Positions 35,466 through 46,865 of a stretch of DNA of 64,000 nucleotides are shown in pieces. This DNA is from Paramarasmius palmivorus (lineage: Eukaryota > Basidiomycota > Agaricomycetes > Agaricales > Marasmiaceae), in the NCBI GenBank assembly GCA_037176845.1, contig JAYKXP010000152.1, positions 40,655-104,654 on the forward strand. The letters are read 5' to 3'. The notes beneath the pieces were generated by a model. That model did no database searches and was not told where the DNA came from. It was given only the letters and a program-made list of their open reading frames with translations. The stretch's first letter is position 1. Every line of letters starts with the position of its first letter. Made by a program: the position numbers and the translations under genes.

Positions 35466-36310
35466 ATGGCGCCCGCGTCGTCCCAGCTCTTTGTAGCCGA
35501 CCCGAACGCTTTCCCGGCTCAGTAGTCCTTACTACAGTGTGTGATGAAGTCGAGACGCCAAGACTGCTTATTTTCGATCCACGACCTTGGACCCGGCGAG
35601 AGACTGGACATATTTGATGCTATCCCAAGAGGATGTTGAAACCGGTGTTTCCCCGGTATGTTACCCAATTACTCTCTGCATTGAATAACGTATTACCAGC
35701 ACTTACCTTGGGCAATTTTTCCCGTCGTCATGATCCACTATGTCTATTCCCCAAACTACCCTCAGTATCTCTAAAACTCCTTTCACGGTGTAAACAGCGA
35801 CCCATTCAAGGTGGAAACCCTTGGTATTCACTACTCCCTTTCATGAGATGTACCCCTGTATCGCCTTGCCGCGACTGGTCAATCTACCTCGTTGACCATT
35901 TCGCCCTTTCCTAGGCTATTTTCTCGAGCCGTCATCATAATGCTGGATCTTAAGTCTAAACTCGGCCCTACGCTTGAGCGCCTAGAGCTCGGTTTTCACT
36001 CCTCAATCCCAGTTGGGATGTCGCAACACCTCTCATGTCCTAGCAGTTTCCTTGTATCCCGACTGTTGTTGGGGACTGTTATGATGAGTACTACCTGGAA
36101 CATGTTCTACCTAGCCTCATGACATCGTGCTACCCAACCGAAGATGAACGTCTGGAGGAGATGAGTTTGGCTCAATCGTGTCTTATCTGTTTTAACATTT
36201 TTTTCGAGAGGATCTAGAGATATTCGAGTCGCAGTGTAGTGGCAAAAATGAAGATCTAGCGCCGGTATGGTATAACCCTCGGGTTCAGTACGAATATTGC
36301 ATCTCAAACT
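35466..36310 (+). pseudogene. Decayed gene, probably F-box/LRR type
   Basis: ATG at 35466 gives MAPASSQLFVADPNAFPAQ then a stop. Leucine-rich pieces in shifting frames follow (LSALNNVLPALTLGNFSRR, LDLKSKLGPTLERLELG). Two sequence blocks are shared with 32.3-32.5 kb. The pattern of leucine-spaced strands fits the C-terminal half of F-box proteins, but no F-box helix is readable. Confidence 0.35.
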
Positions 36311-36565
36311 ACGCTGTCCCCATTTTACAAGCTCACCGGGCCCTGTGAGTTCCCAGTAGTACTAGTGTATGAGATGTCGATTAGGGTGGTGCTTATTGGG
36401 TACACGTCGTACGAGATCTATGAGTAATCGATGAAACCGTTCTCAATACTGACTCTCATCTGCTACCTTGGTGAAGTGCTCGCCCCTCGCATCGATAGGG
36501 ATACTTGTTTTGGAAGGAACGGTTCAACACGTATGAGGTCCGCTAGGGTTTAGCAGAATAACACA

Positions 36566-36653
36566 GATCTCCTAGCTCAGCGGTAGAGCGTCGGATTCCA
36601 GTTTCTCGACTGTAGCATCCCGAAGGTCATCCGTTCAATCCGGGTGGAGATCA
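36566..36653 (+). tRNA. tRNA-Trp(CCA), intron-containing
   Basis: Acceptor arms GATCTCC and GGAGATC pair over 7 bp, with discriminator A. D-arm GCTCAGCGGTAGAGC. The anticodon stem starts TCGGA with loop TTCCAG; anticodon CCA is at 36598-36600. An intron of about 16 nt (36602-36617) precedes the 3' half (CCCGA), leaving one A-C mismatch at the loop end of the stem. T-arm ATCCG-TTCAATC-CGGGT. Confidence 0.8.
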
Positions 36654-38699
36654 GATTACCGAAGGGCCTACAATTTTGCCGGTCACCGGTCACCGGCTAT
36701 CACTCGCGTTAGGGTTACTCAACGAGGGTTGTGCCTGTGCCTTAAATTTGCCACGTGTGTCGCTCTGTGTCTCTGTTGTTATTTTTTTCTTGCGTTCCAC
36801 CGACCACCACCGTTCTTCAGTTTAAGCTCTCCCAAACAACATCAGCTCTCTTGGCTAGTGATTACGGCCTCGCCGATAAGTAGCCTCTCTTAGCTATACT
36901 TGGTCTCAACGACTGTCTTTAATTCCTTCCTCTTGCTCTCGGTTCGGACGATCAGAGGCTTAGCTGCGACTCCGCCTTTAGACCAGGGTTCCAGATACAC
37001 GAGTGTCAGTTGGAGAGATTCCGGAATGTACGTCCTCTAATCACTCACCGTCTCAATAGGTCATGTATTTCTTTCAGGTCGTTACGTCTTCCTGGTTGCT
37101 CCGACATGTCCCCCACTCCCTCGCTCCGCCTTCAATGTTTACCTCCACGGTCCCTAGATGACCAATCAAACATCCTTTACCCTTCCTCTATGTCTTTTGC
37201 TCCTTCCCCATCTTCAAAGAGCCGACAGACTGCCACAGATTTGTATCGAAAAAGACACGAAGCTTGCGGTCCCTTGCCCAACCCAATACCATTCACCTAC
37301 CCATTATACCAGGCGTGGTGCAGGCTATTATCAAAAATATTACCGGCGTTGACTCTATGTTTCGTCCCGATTCAAGAACCCCAATCTCAGGCGATCGTTC
37401 GATGGGTTCACTGTCAGAGGCATCCAGTGTTGAACCTAGGAAGTTCTCATAAGTGGTCGAAACAATGCAGAGAGGGGGAGGAGGGAAAGGAAGTTGACTG
37501 GGTGTCTGGTTTGGAAGTATGGATGTCTATTCTTCACGGAGTCGAAAATACATGCCACGTGTGTTCACATTCCTTCTTTTCATTTCGGCCCGATTTACAG
37601 CTTCCTTGCTTCGCTTCCAGAAAGGGCTTCGATAAATGTGAAGGCATGCGCCTTACATTCAACCACACGATATCCTCCAGAACCACTCACAGAACCATCG
37701 ATCTAGGCCACTCATCACCCATTTCTCTAAACACCCGAGGATAGCGGACTTTTTCTACGTGACCCAGGCCCAGACCCTTCATATCGCTTGCACCTTTTAC
37801 ATAACCAGACGTCGGCTTTATGAGTGAAAATACGGGCGTACAGAGTGGAGGAGAAGACCAAACACATACACCAACACGAAGATACCCGATTCATACCCAG
37901 TTCCACCTATACGCTTCCAACAACATCCCCATTCTCCCTAACTCGCTATCCTGGTGGGGATGATGATGTCCGTCACAGTATGAAAGTTGGGCTGGTGGCC
38001 GTTTTTTGGGTGACGAATGACGACGGCAAGGAACTTTGGCAAGCGGCTCCGGTCCGATTCTCCTTCTGATTCCGCTCTTGCCCCACGTTTTGATGCGCTT
38101 CCTTTGGAACCAATCTCGACACATCCTCTCGTATCTCCGCCACATTATCCGCGTAGTACTTGCGTGTCGCTCTTGACAATAATCGGATGTGTTGCTTGCG
38201 TGTTAACATCGTGTCCGAGTCTAGCCACGTACTGGCCATGTTATTCAGTTTGCCGCTAATTCTGGAGTCTGATAGCACAATTCTTAGACGCCATACCCAA
38301 AACCGTCTGGAAAATATGCGAAGACGTCGAATCGATTCAAGTGGATTGCATGACATCTGATACCTCTTGGCTGTTTCGTTAGCTCCGCCGTCAAAAGATC
38401 CCAGAAACAAGACTCTCCACACAGATATGTTACTCCCTCACTTATCGTACTCTTCTCGTTCAGCTTGTTGTTCACGCACAACTTGTTCCAAACCCGAGAT
38501 GGACCGCACGTACCTTCATTCTACTTCATTGATGTCAATCTAATTCCCGATGATCTGGAGACCAAACAAGGAACGAATCTATAAAGCTCCTCAAACATTG
38601 GATACGACTATATTAATACTCAATTCGAGCTTAATCCTTCAAGGTATGTAATTTTTCTATGGTTCACGCTCTGTGTATCTTCTGACATTGGCGTAAAGG
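36654..38699. other. Possible hypothetical gene, not resolved
   Basis: A 244-residue open frame on + (37010-37744) overlaps other open frames, including one with VVQAIIKNITGVDSMFRPD at 37310-37445, so the true frame is unclear. A pyrimidine-rich stretch at 36780-36960 resembles a promoter. On -, 37973-38422 is open for 149 residues (HIRLLSRATRKYYADNVAEI) with no known motif. Confidence 0.3.
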
Positions 38700-39622
38700 G
38701 AATCTAGCAGTCGATTGACCAATACTGCCCAGGCTCATTACACAACTTGCAGCGTTTGACAGGTCATCCAACCAAACGAGGTACATGGAGCTGGTCAAAC
38801 GGTACTTTGACCTTCGTGACGAAGTGAGTCTCTCAGTTTGTATGCGATGAGAAGCGTTTGAAGTAACCGCATTAGCATGTACGATTCGACATTTCATGTT
38901 GGTGTTATACCAGCGGGATTATAGATTCGTTAGCTCTGGTGAACTCTTTATGGAATCGCAGCTCAGCAAGCCATCAAGAGCTATGACATGGGTAAGATAC
39001 TGGGAGATATCCTCAACAAGCTTGATCCTGTGTTGCGTCAACGAACAGCTCGAGAAGCACAACAGATTTTCGTAACAACTCCCTAATGGTTGGTATCCTC
39101 GATGACTCGAGGGCCGATCATGCTACTGCACCCAACTTGATGTTTCGATAAATACAGCTTGGGTTTCTTAATAATTCTAGCAGGGTTATTATACAAACAC
39201 GCGATTAATGCTATTAGTGACTCGAAATCCTCGAAATTACCGGTAAATGAACCTCTCAGTCTATACCATTATCTTTGGAGCCACATTTCCGACTTGAGCT
39301 CCAGGTTCAGCGCCCAGCTGTATCTCGACACGTTCCAGTCATCGTTCGCAGGACGTGCGCATGGGATAGCCAATGTTGTGGTGAACCCGTTCCCGTTTTA
39401 TCCCTTCGATATCAAGTTCAGGGATACTCGCAATTGCGACTTCCAATACGGTGTCTAATCAGAAAGCCGTTCTAGACTCTATGCGTCGAGTTATGAACCC
39501 TTGGTATACTGAATAGCTTTCCAGCTAACCCGTCACAAGACCAACGTAATCCAAATAGTGGATGGATATCGGACATTATTCCTGCCCGATTACCTCCTCC
39601 GTATGAAGACGTAGTCCGATAG
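38700..39622 (+). pseudogene. Broken third copy of the GH76-like gene
   Basis: Pieces match the gene at 3033-5267: RLITQLAAFDRSSNQTRYM (near 38730-38790, preceded by a one-base shift), YGIAAQQAIKSYD-like sequence near 38950-38990, and RFSAQLYLDTFQSSFAGRAH near 39300-39360. The locus ends with ARLPPPYEDVVR and a stop at 39620-39622, matching the LPPTYAEAV tail. The signal peptide, several middle exons and the membrane span are missing, so there have been internal deletions as well as frameshifts. Confidence 0.65.
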
Positions 39623-39879
39623 TATAGATGGACTGTATTACGGTGTAACTGAGGACCGGCAGTTCGGCCGCGACTAGTTTGGTACATATGGCAAACCCGG
39701 GGTAATTGCTGAAAGTGGCAAAGTTCAGTGTTGGCCTAACGCCTAATCAGGGTGTATGCTCCCCACCGGTTTGTATGATAGTTCATACCATGACACTGAG
39801 AACATAACCAGGAACTTTGTGTAAAATGCCGCAAGTACAGGCAAGTACTCAGATCGGCAGGAAGTAAGAAATCTAGGGG
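39623..39879. other. Intergenic, nothing seen
   Basis: No gene or repeat recognised between the GH76-like relic and the AAAGACC-rich block. Confidence 0.4.
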
Positions 39880-40800
39880 GACGCCTGGGAATTGCGCTTA
39901 GCTCGCTTCCTTCGGTTGTCACCGAGGTTTTTGTCTACGCGAAAAATATCTAATCAAAAATATCTAAGCGAGAACTTGAACGGGGCCCCGGAGGGGCCTC
40001 GCGCCGAAGGCGCGCAAGCGAAGTAGAGCTTCGGTTAGCGAAAAAGACCCAATGTCACAGTGTGACCGAGGACCAAACAACGGCTGCCGAAAGAGGCCGC
40101 TTACAAAGTGACAAGCCCGCGGCAGGTGTGATCTTGCAAGAACAAGGGCAGGAATTGGGGAAACGAGGAAATTACAGCAAGTAGATAGGCCAGAGAGACA
40201 CTGTATTCTATGTATGATATAGGCTACTGTACGCGCGGGAGCGCCGGAAAAAATGGTACATATATCGCGACTTTTTTGCTCTCGGCAACCCCGGTGAGCT
40301 CATATGCCATAACTTAATGTACCTATTGACAATGATTAGCGACGGGACGGTGGACCCCTCCGAAAATGACGAGACGGTCTTTTTATTCATCAAAACGGTC
40401 TTTTATGCGCTTCTGAGGTGTCGGAAACCCTTCCAATGAGGGAAAAAGACCGCAAAAGACCCGGATGTTCACTCCGGCTGTTCATCTCTACTGCCGAATC
40501 AAAATTCTTCCAATATCTAATGAGTAAATCGTTAAAACTATCATTTTGAATCATTAGATAGAGCACAGTATCGATGAACAGCTGTATGAGAGATTTTGAG
40601 AGGGCATAACACCCATAACACTGACATTGAGGGAAAGAAACCATGCCGGTAATGTTTGTCTAGACAAACATGACCACCAAAAGACCGCATCACCGACGCC
40701 TGCCTAATTAAGCGAGGAAACCGTGACGTGAGCGTGACGATCGGGTCTTTCTCCGGATAGAAGCTTGTAGAAACTTCACGAGTCACGGCCCCGAGTCACA
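39880..40800. repeat. Gene-less block with AAAGACC motifs and GC-rich hairpins
   Basis: The 7-mer AAAGACC (or GGTCTTT) occurs seven times: 40043, 40376, 40397, 40445, 40455, 40680 and 40744, mostly in the longer form AAAAGACC(C/G). At 39980-40035 three short hairpins sit in a row: GGCCCC-GGA-GGGGCC, GCGCC-GAA-GGCGC and CGAAG-TAGAG-CTTCG. A 20-nt perfect palindrome lies at 40652. No coding capacity is seen. It could be a non-autonomous transposon or a regulatory cluster; end repeats were not found. Confidence 0.4.
40652..40671. repeat. Perfect 20-nt palindrome
   Basis: ATGTTTGTCTAGACAAACAT is its own reverse complement with no spacer, as for a binding site of a dimeric protein. It lies inside the AAAGACC-rich block. 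Confidence 0.7.
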
Positions 40801-41848
40801 TCATAGTAACCCATGACCAGTACTGGTGACCATGATCAAAATTTCGAGAACGTTCATCGAGTCAACACGGCGTTGTTGTTGCAGATACTGCTGCTGGGTA
40901 GCATAGAGTACCTATAATGGACAATACAACGACGAAATGATGTGTAACAAAAGGAGTGCATATGTCATGATACTTATGGGTCTGGGATGAGTTCTGAGAC
41001 CACAAAGATGTCACCAGCCCTGAGGGCCTGACTGGGAGCATCGTGAAGGAATAGGTGGGCCTAAGATGAGTCCCAAGACCACGAACACGTCTCTCTGCAT
41101 CACGAAGCTAAGAACCCGATAAAAGGACTCACTGACATGAAGCGCTGAGCAAGAACCTTGTTTGACGAGAAGCGGCAGCAGAAGGAGCCGAGAAAAAGGA
41201 GCTGCTAGTGGGCGGATGATGGTTGAGAAGATAGAACAGACGAAACCTCGGCTGGGGTTAGAATTTGGAGTTGTGGGAGACATCTAAGGAACGCCGAACC
41301 TACGATGATACGAGTAGAGGATTTCGCTCACGCAAGAAGTTCAAGAAAACGCCATACTATAGCGTCCTACGAAGGGTTGGCTTGCTGTGTTCTAGTCTAT
41401 TTGACCATTCATTATCTTGTCATCACCACTAGGGATCGGTCACAAGTCTATGTTGTGCTCTTCAATCAAACTACTTTTCAAGTACGACCGAAGACACTGG
41501 ATACTTGAACACCGTGTGTAACATCCCTGCTACTTACACTTCCTAATCAGAGAGCGATGCTGCTTTTCTGAACTTGCCGAACCAATTTCAACACCCAAAC
41601 TCAACCGGCTCTACTGTGAGACGGGGCAATCCCGACTCAGTGAGTACGCTGACCGGTACTAGCTCGTCAGGTAGGTCATAGTGCAATTTAGCTCTAATTT
41701 AGTAGCTGGGAAGTTGTATCAAACAGGGATATTGTTACAAAGAGAATCAAACAACAGCGGAAGAGACAGGAACTTAGTAGCGCGGCAGACACTGCGACGA
41801 CGATGAGCAAGGTGAAGGACCAGCAACGTGGATAAGGACCTACAACAC
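40801..41848. other. No gene seen; short imperfect duplication
   Basis: The phrase GATGAGTTCTGAGACCAC at 40987 recurs as GATGAGTCCCAAGACCAC at 41065. The reverse-strand frame at 41011-41283 has no motif. Confidence 0.4.
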
Positions 41849-42342
41849 TCATGCTCCGAAGCCGTAAAGCGTACAACCCGATCTCTTCAAAGCATAGACA
41901 ACGTCCAACGCAGTAACGGTTTTACTATAGAACACTGAGAATACAAATCAACGCTGAGTTCATAGGATAACATACCGCTTGGCGTGTTCAGTGTAGATGA
42001 CTGAGTCACGGACGACGTTCTCGAGGAAAAACTTTAAGTCACCACGGGTATCGTCATAGATGAGACCAGAAATACGCTTGACACCACCACGACGGGCGAG
42101 ACGACGAATGGCAGGTTTTGTGATACCTAATTGATGTAATTGATGAAATGGGAAAAGGCGAGTTAGCAGCGAGCGCGGTACCGAGCAATGAAGACGCCAA
42201 CGCACCCAGGATGTTGTCACAAAGCATCTTACGGTGACGCTTAGCACCACCCTTTCCGAGTCCCTGCAAAGAATATTAACGATGAATTTGAGTGTAGAAG
42301 TGACCTAGTACGCACCTTCCCACCCTTTCCACGTCCAGACAT
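41849..42342 (-). CDS. Histone H4, divergent copy
   Basis: Four exons (42342-42316, 42263-42206, 42126-41976, 41924-41849) splice to 312 nt, or 103 residues with Met, exactly H4 length. All introns have GT-AG ends. The product starts [20 protein letters not shown] and ends TLYGFGA. Acetylated lysines K5, K8, K12 and K16, and H18 and K20, are kept. Compared with the near-invariant H4 sequence (numbered without Met) it has M21, C23, L27, D52, D53, D57, F60, V66, I71 and C95 (TGT where CGT encodes Arg). The core IxGLIYxxTRG and [20 protein letters not shown] boxes remain. H4 wraps DNA with H3. Here no H3 gene lies beside it, although fungal H4 genes usually pair with H3. It may be a variant or a decaying extra copy. 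Confidence 0.9.
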
Positions 42343-42697
42343 GATATTCGATAAGACTTGGCAAGGGGAAAGGAGTAAGTTGTGTGGCCCTAAGGGAGAT
42401 GGTGGTGGTTGAAGGTAGAGATGTGTTGTTGACTCCAATTTGTTCCGCACACCTTTTTAATGCATAGAAGCACGTGAGCCAATACGCGTTCCAGAATCAA
42501 CAAACATGTCGTGTCTTTTACAAAGGTCTTACGCGCCAAACAGATTACACAGCAAAATGCGCACAGACACAGACCAAACAGAACATTCCTTATCATAGAA
42601 CGTGATTAATGCAAGGTAGTTTTGAGTGAAATAAAAACCCAGTCTCTGATGGAGTAGGTTGGCGGACAGGCTAGCACAGTGCCCGAGACGAAATGCT

Positions 42698-42740
42698 AGG
42701 ATAAGAGGTGAGTCTACGCCGTAGACTCACCTCTTATCCT
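42698..42740. repeat. Perfect inverted repeat, 21-bp arms with 1-nt spacer
   Basis: The left arm begins AGGATAAGAGGTGAGTCTAC and the right arm is its exact reverse complement, separated by a single C at 42719. A looser outer pair, GATGGAGTAGG near 42649 and CCTACTCCATC near 42753, extends the dyad. It lies about 360 bp upstream of the H4 start. Confidence 0.9.
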
Positions 42741-44071
42741 GACTCCACACCCCCTACTCCATCGACACGCGTCGAACAGCTCTACGGTTTTGTCAAAGAA
42801 AAGTCTAGATGGCTCAAGGGCCTCAGATCTCTCCCGATCGTACTACAACTAGCTCGCATGGCAAATGCTGTAAATAACGTATTTAAGGCCGGCACTATTC
42901 CCACACGGAATAGGAAATCCACGTAACTAGTCTTCAGAATCAGAATACATCACTATCACTGACGATTCTAGCACCAGGACTACTGAGGACTACTGTGGGC
43001 TGAAGTGAAGTTGAGACATGAAAGGTGATGCGGTGCGACAAGACTTTCGAGTTGTTTTTTCCTATTGCCCAAGAGAAGAGATGCTTATAGCATTGAGCCG
43101 TACTGGGCTTTGATAGCGGTAGCGGATGTGGGCGTGATTCTGTCCCTCGGGGTCCTGTCCTCTACTCGATCCTACCCAATTCCGACAAGGACATTGACAC
43201 TCTGTATTCCCATTGAGAAGCAATCTTGTCGGTGGCGCCGGCTGGCAAGTTAGCTTCATTCCAGAAAAGGTATACATATGGTGATTGTGAAGTTTGATTG
43301 GAAGGAAAGTGAGACGGGCCTCCATTACTTACCAGTGCCAACACATCTCGGCTCGAGTGACTCTTTGAAGTTTTATTCGAGTGAAGACAAGAGAGTGTAA
43401 GCTGCCCAAGCGATGAGGCAAGAAAGATACTCAGATTACGGTACAGCATAAACGGAGTAAAGTCACATGGGGGGTACCCCCCCACGCGAGCTCGCTTCGG
43501 TACGAATCCGATCGGGAGAAATCTGAGACCCCTTGAGATGGCTTGTCTTGATTCCATCAAAGTCAGGAAGAACACTGGTGGAAAAAGCCCAATTCAACGT
43601 TACCATGTCTGCGCTTGATATCGAGACAAGAATGATCTCAGTCACGAATCCCGGGCGTTTATTTAGAGGCGGTATCTCCTACTCTTCCTCCGTGATCGTT
43701 TTTTTTAAAAAAGACGATATCATCATGTGGAAAGAGGCTGGGTAGAAGCATGATTAACGCTCCTCTGTTGAGATCTCGGCCCACTATCGGTTATGATATG
43801 TCGCTTCCCATCTGTGGCTTGTTCCTTCGAGAGAGGTGCAAACTCCTCTCGACTCCTTGGTTAATCATAATTGAAATGTGAGTTATCTTTCGCCTGCGGC
43901 GCGTACAGTGACATGAAATGACCAAACCTCTTGATGCTATATACCGGCGAAATGGCGAGATCAATAACCATAGCCACATTCAAATTTGTTCCTACGAGAC
44001 TCTACAAAAAATGTGATTACTCATAGCTCTGTGGCTCCCAGATATGTCATGATAAATGGTTCGCAGCGCGA
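42741..44071. other. No confidently supported gene
   Basis: A 72-residue frame on + (42708-42926) and a set of frames on - (43062-43979) are open, but the latter overlap in three frames. Hydrophobic pieces on - near 43960 (MAMVIDLAISPVYS) and 43430-43380 may belong to a membrane protein gene. I could not build it. Confidence 0.3.
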
Positions 44072-44155
44072 CTGTATATCATTTCACGTATTCTAGTAAT
44101 TCTTCAACTTCCTTCTCCTCGTCCACGACTACTTCGATGGCACAGGTCAGTGGAA
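44072..44155 (+). repeat. Direct repeat, copy 1
   Basis: CTGTATATCATTTCACGTAT and the next 60 or so bases recur at 46212 with few changes, up to the ATGGCACAGGTCAG start region. It marks a local duplication of a surface-protein gene. Confidence 0.8.
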
Positions 44156-45085
44156 CGGCGAGATGATAGTGGGTCAAACTAGTACATAACCGCAGTGGGA
44201 GAAACACCCTGTACGTTTTTGGCCCAAACTACCCTTTCCATTTGTTCGTTAACGCAAGCATTATCTCCAGGCCGAACCTACGAGCGTCTTCGACAGATAT
44301 GCAACAGTAACTGTGCTGTTCTCACCGTCACATTCATCAATTGTACTCTTTCGGAGTTGCCGCAGATCACGTTGGGAATTTCAACTCTGAGCCTACAGGT
44401 GATTTTTGCGATGATCCAACAGCATTGCATTTACACTTAGCCACATGTTATGTTTAACGTACGTCCTTCCTTGTGTCAACAGGCTCAATTATCATCGGCG
44501 CTCCCGTATCAGGTGCCAGGTTGGGTTTGGTCAACATGGTATTGATGCGCGTTCGTCCATTTGCTTTGGATATCTCGGATTCGAAGCAAGCTCAATACTC
44601 AAAAGCGACTGGAACGTATCAAGACTATCTTGTCGGACACCGGGGTCATTTTTGTTCTCGAGTACTCAATGGAACGTACGTCTTTGTATTCCGTTTGTTG
44701 TCTTTCCCCTACTCTAAATTGGTATGTAGGCTATCTCCCGGCATTCAGGTCGCAGTGTGCAGGCAAAACGTCAAGATCTTCGATAATTTATATACAGGAT
44801 CGTATTGGAAGGACGGTTCTTGCTAGGTATCGTGGGATTCTTACAGTCGACCTGTCCCAACGTCCGTTTCATTTCCTAGGTTCTAGTACGTAAATCATTT
44901 CCTGTGATTCATTTACTTGGATCCAAACCTTCAACAGTGAGCATGTATCCGGACCCTGTACAAGAGATTGAAACGAATTAGGCGAGCAGGCGTTCACGAA
45001 ATGCTCGAAAGCTACACCGGTAACACACTCTGCTAGCATCTTTCCTACGAATTCGGGTAGCATTCCGTTCTCCCAAGCAACACTA
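44137..45085 (+). pseudogene. Decayed copy of the Cys-rich surface-protein gene at 46.9 kb
   Basis: It opens MAQVSGTAR and stops at once. Later it contains TYERLRQICNSN, as in the intact copy, but the exon that should encode CDDQTAEGCCCNSIAFTLNM has lost about 19 bases, deleting the CCC cluster. A FGQHGIDA-like exon near 44520, a YLVGHRGHFCS-like exon near 44630, an IQVAVCRQNVKIFDN exon near 44745 and a SEHVSGPC-like exon near 44938 still follow in order. Stops and shifts prevent one protein. Confidence 0.65.
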
Positions 45086-46865
45086 TGACGGCTTATGTAT
45101 ACCCTCAAGTTCTTCCTACTCACGACCTCAAAGACAGCATTGACCTCTGTCAAACCGATGCAGACGCAGTTGTAGTCCCAGGAAGGATGGCCGCTTTGGA
45201 TGACGAATCACCAATGACTTTTTCCTTTACCAATCACTGTACGTTATTCGTCGCTGAATACATGCATACGACTCATTCTGGCCCTTTTCTCAGGGACAGT
45301 AGCAACAATCAACTTTATCTCGCCTAACATCCGCTTGTACCGGTACTACTGCGGATTCACGTTTGAAACTTTGAGGATACTTGGGAAGTGGCTCGTTGAT
45401 GAAACGCAAGCTAACACACCTTTTCTGGATCGATAGTCCCTATGGAGCCTGTGTCCTAACGTGCTCTTCTACTACTCAAGGTTGTCTGCTGTTACTGATT
45501 CACTGGTGTTACAGCCTCGCCACACTACTGGAACATCAGGGTCCAGGGCTGTCGGTATCCAACTGCATTGGTGAATCCCGTATACTACGATACGGTGGAG
45601 CCCCAGTCAAATTTGGTATAGAACCGAGCTGTAACGAGGCATTGATTCAGGCAACCAAAAGAGGAGCAGCGGTAGTCTCCACGCTGAGTAGCTTCGGATT
45701 AGTATTGTCGATTGACAAGATAAAAACGGCTCAGGTCTCTGCAGTACGCAGCTCGTGACCTATGGCACATTTGCAATTCCAAAACAAGTCGTGGTAACAT
45801 TGGCGACGGTCGGCCCTTCATGACTGCAGTATTTACGTCATCCAGGGCTCTCCTGGACTTAGGATCTCGGACAGTTTTAACCTCCCAGGAGCACTAGAAG
45901 GTTGTATTTTCATAGACCTATCTATACCCGATTTTCTGCGGCCCTAGCCCTCTCCATCTGGTGACGAGTGTGATTTGAGACACGCTCCTCGGACATTTTC
46001 GTTCTCAGCCTTCTTTTACCGTTATCGAAGCCCCGCCGTCGGATCGCTATCAGATTTGTCGAAAAAAATTTTTGTCGGCCCCGAAGTTCCACCGTCGAAG
46101 CCGAAGTATATTTTTAAAGCCATGAAGTCACAGAAGTCCACATCGCAGACCACAGTCTCACCAGAGAAGGTCCAACAACCCAGCATTGCCGCAGCCGCTA
46201 CCGAAACCACCCTGTATATCATTTCACGTATTCTAGTAATTCCTTCAACTTCCTTCTCCTCGTCCACAGCTTCTTCGATGGCACAGGTCAGCGGGACAGC
46301 TCCATCAGAGAGCCCAGCCCGCAATGAGCAACTCAAGCGTCAGTGAGTACTTCGGTGTACGTTCCATATCGCATTTGGAAGGGTGGGCTGCGATCTGGAG
46401 TCTGAAGCCGGCAAAGTACTCTATATATGGTGGTATTGGACCGATTCAGTATGGATACTATATTCGAATGCGTCTATCTATAAGTGTGTGAGCGAATTCG
46501 TGTCAGATTTGATCCTTGAGTTGAACAACCGAATAGAAGTTGACTTCGATTCGATCTCACTGATGAGCAAGAGGTGTTCATGCGATGGCCCTTGCATACT
46601 CCAAACGTTGTCACCCTATCCCTTGTTCTCTTGTTCGCGATACCGTGAGCATTTTTTCTCCTGTATCTGACGTTCTTTATATGAAATATACTAGGAGAAT
46701 CTGGCATGCATGCCAGGCGCAAAGCTCATCAAGTTTGGATGGTTGCATCACTGTTTCCGAAACGGTCACGATGGAGACAAAATACGTTCACACGACAACA
46801 GCCCGCTTTGCTTAGCGCGTATATAATCAAGGGTGCTTGATCCCTCAAGCCTCAAAATTCCTTCC
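45086..46865. other. Remnants, no intact gene
   Basis: At 45200-45420 pieces such as ESPMTFSFTN and TVATINFISPNIRLYRYY, split by a probable intron, look like a beta-sandwich domain of another surface protein, followed by stops. At 46212-46345 the direct repeat and a start MAQVSGTAPSESPA form a third, quickly terminated copy of the Cys-rich family. From 46350 to 46860 only short frames occur. Confidence 0.35.
46212..46297 (+). repeat. Direct repeat, copy 2
   Basis: Second copy of the repeat at 44072, 2.14 kb away in the same orientation. Confidence 0.8.
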
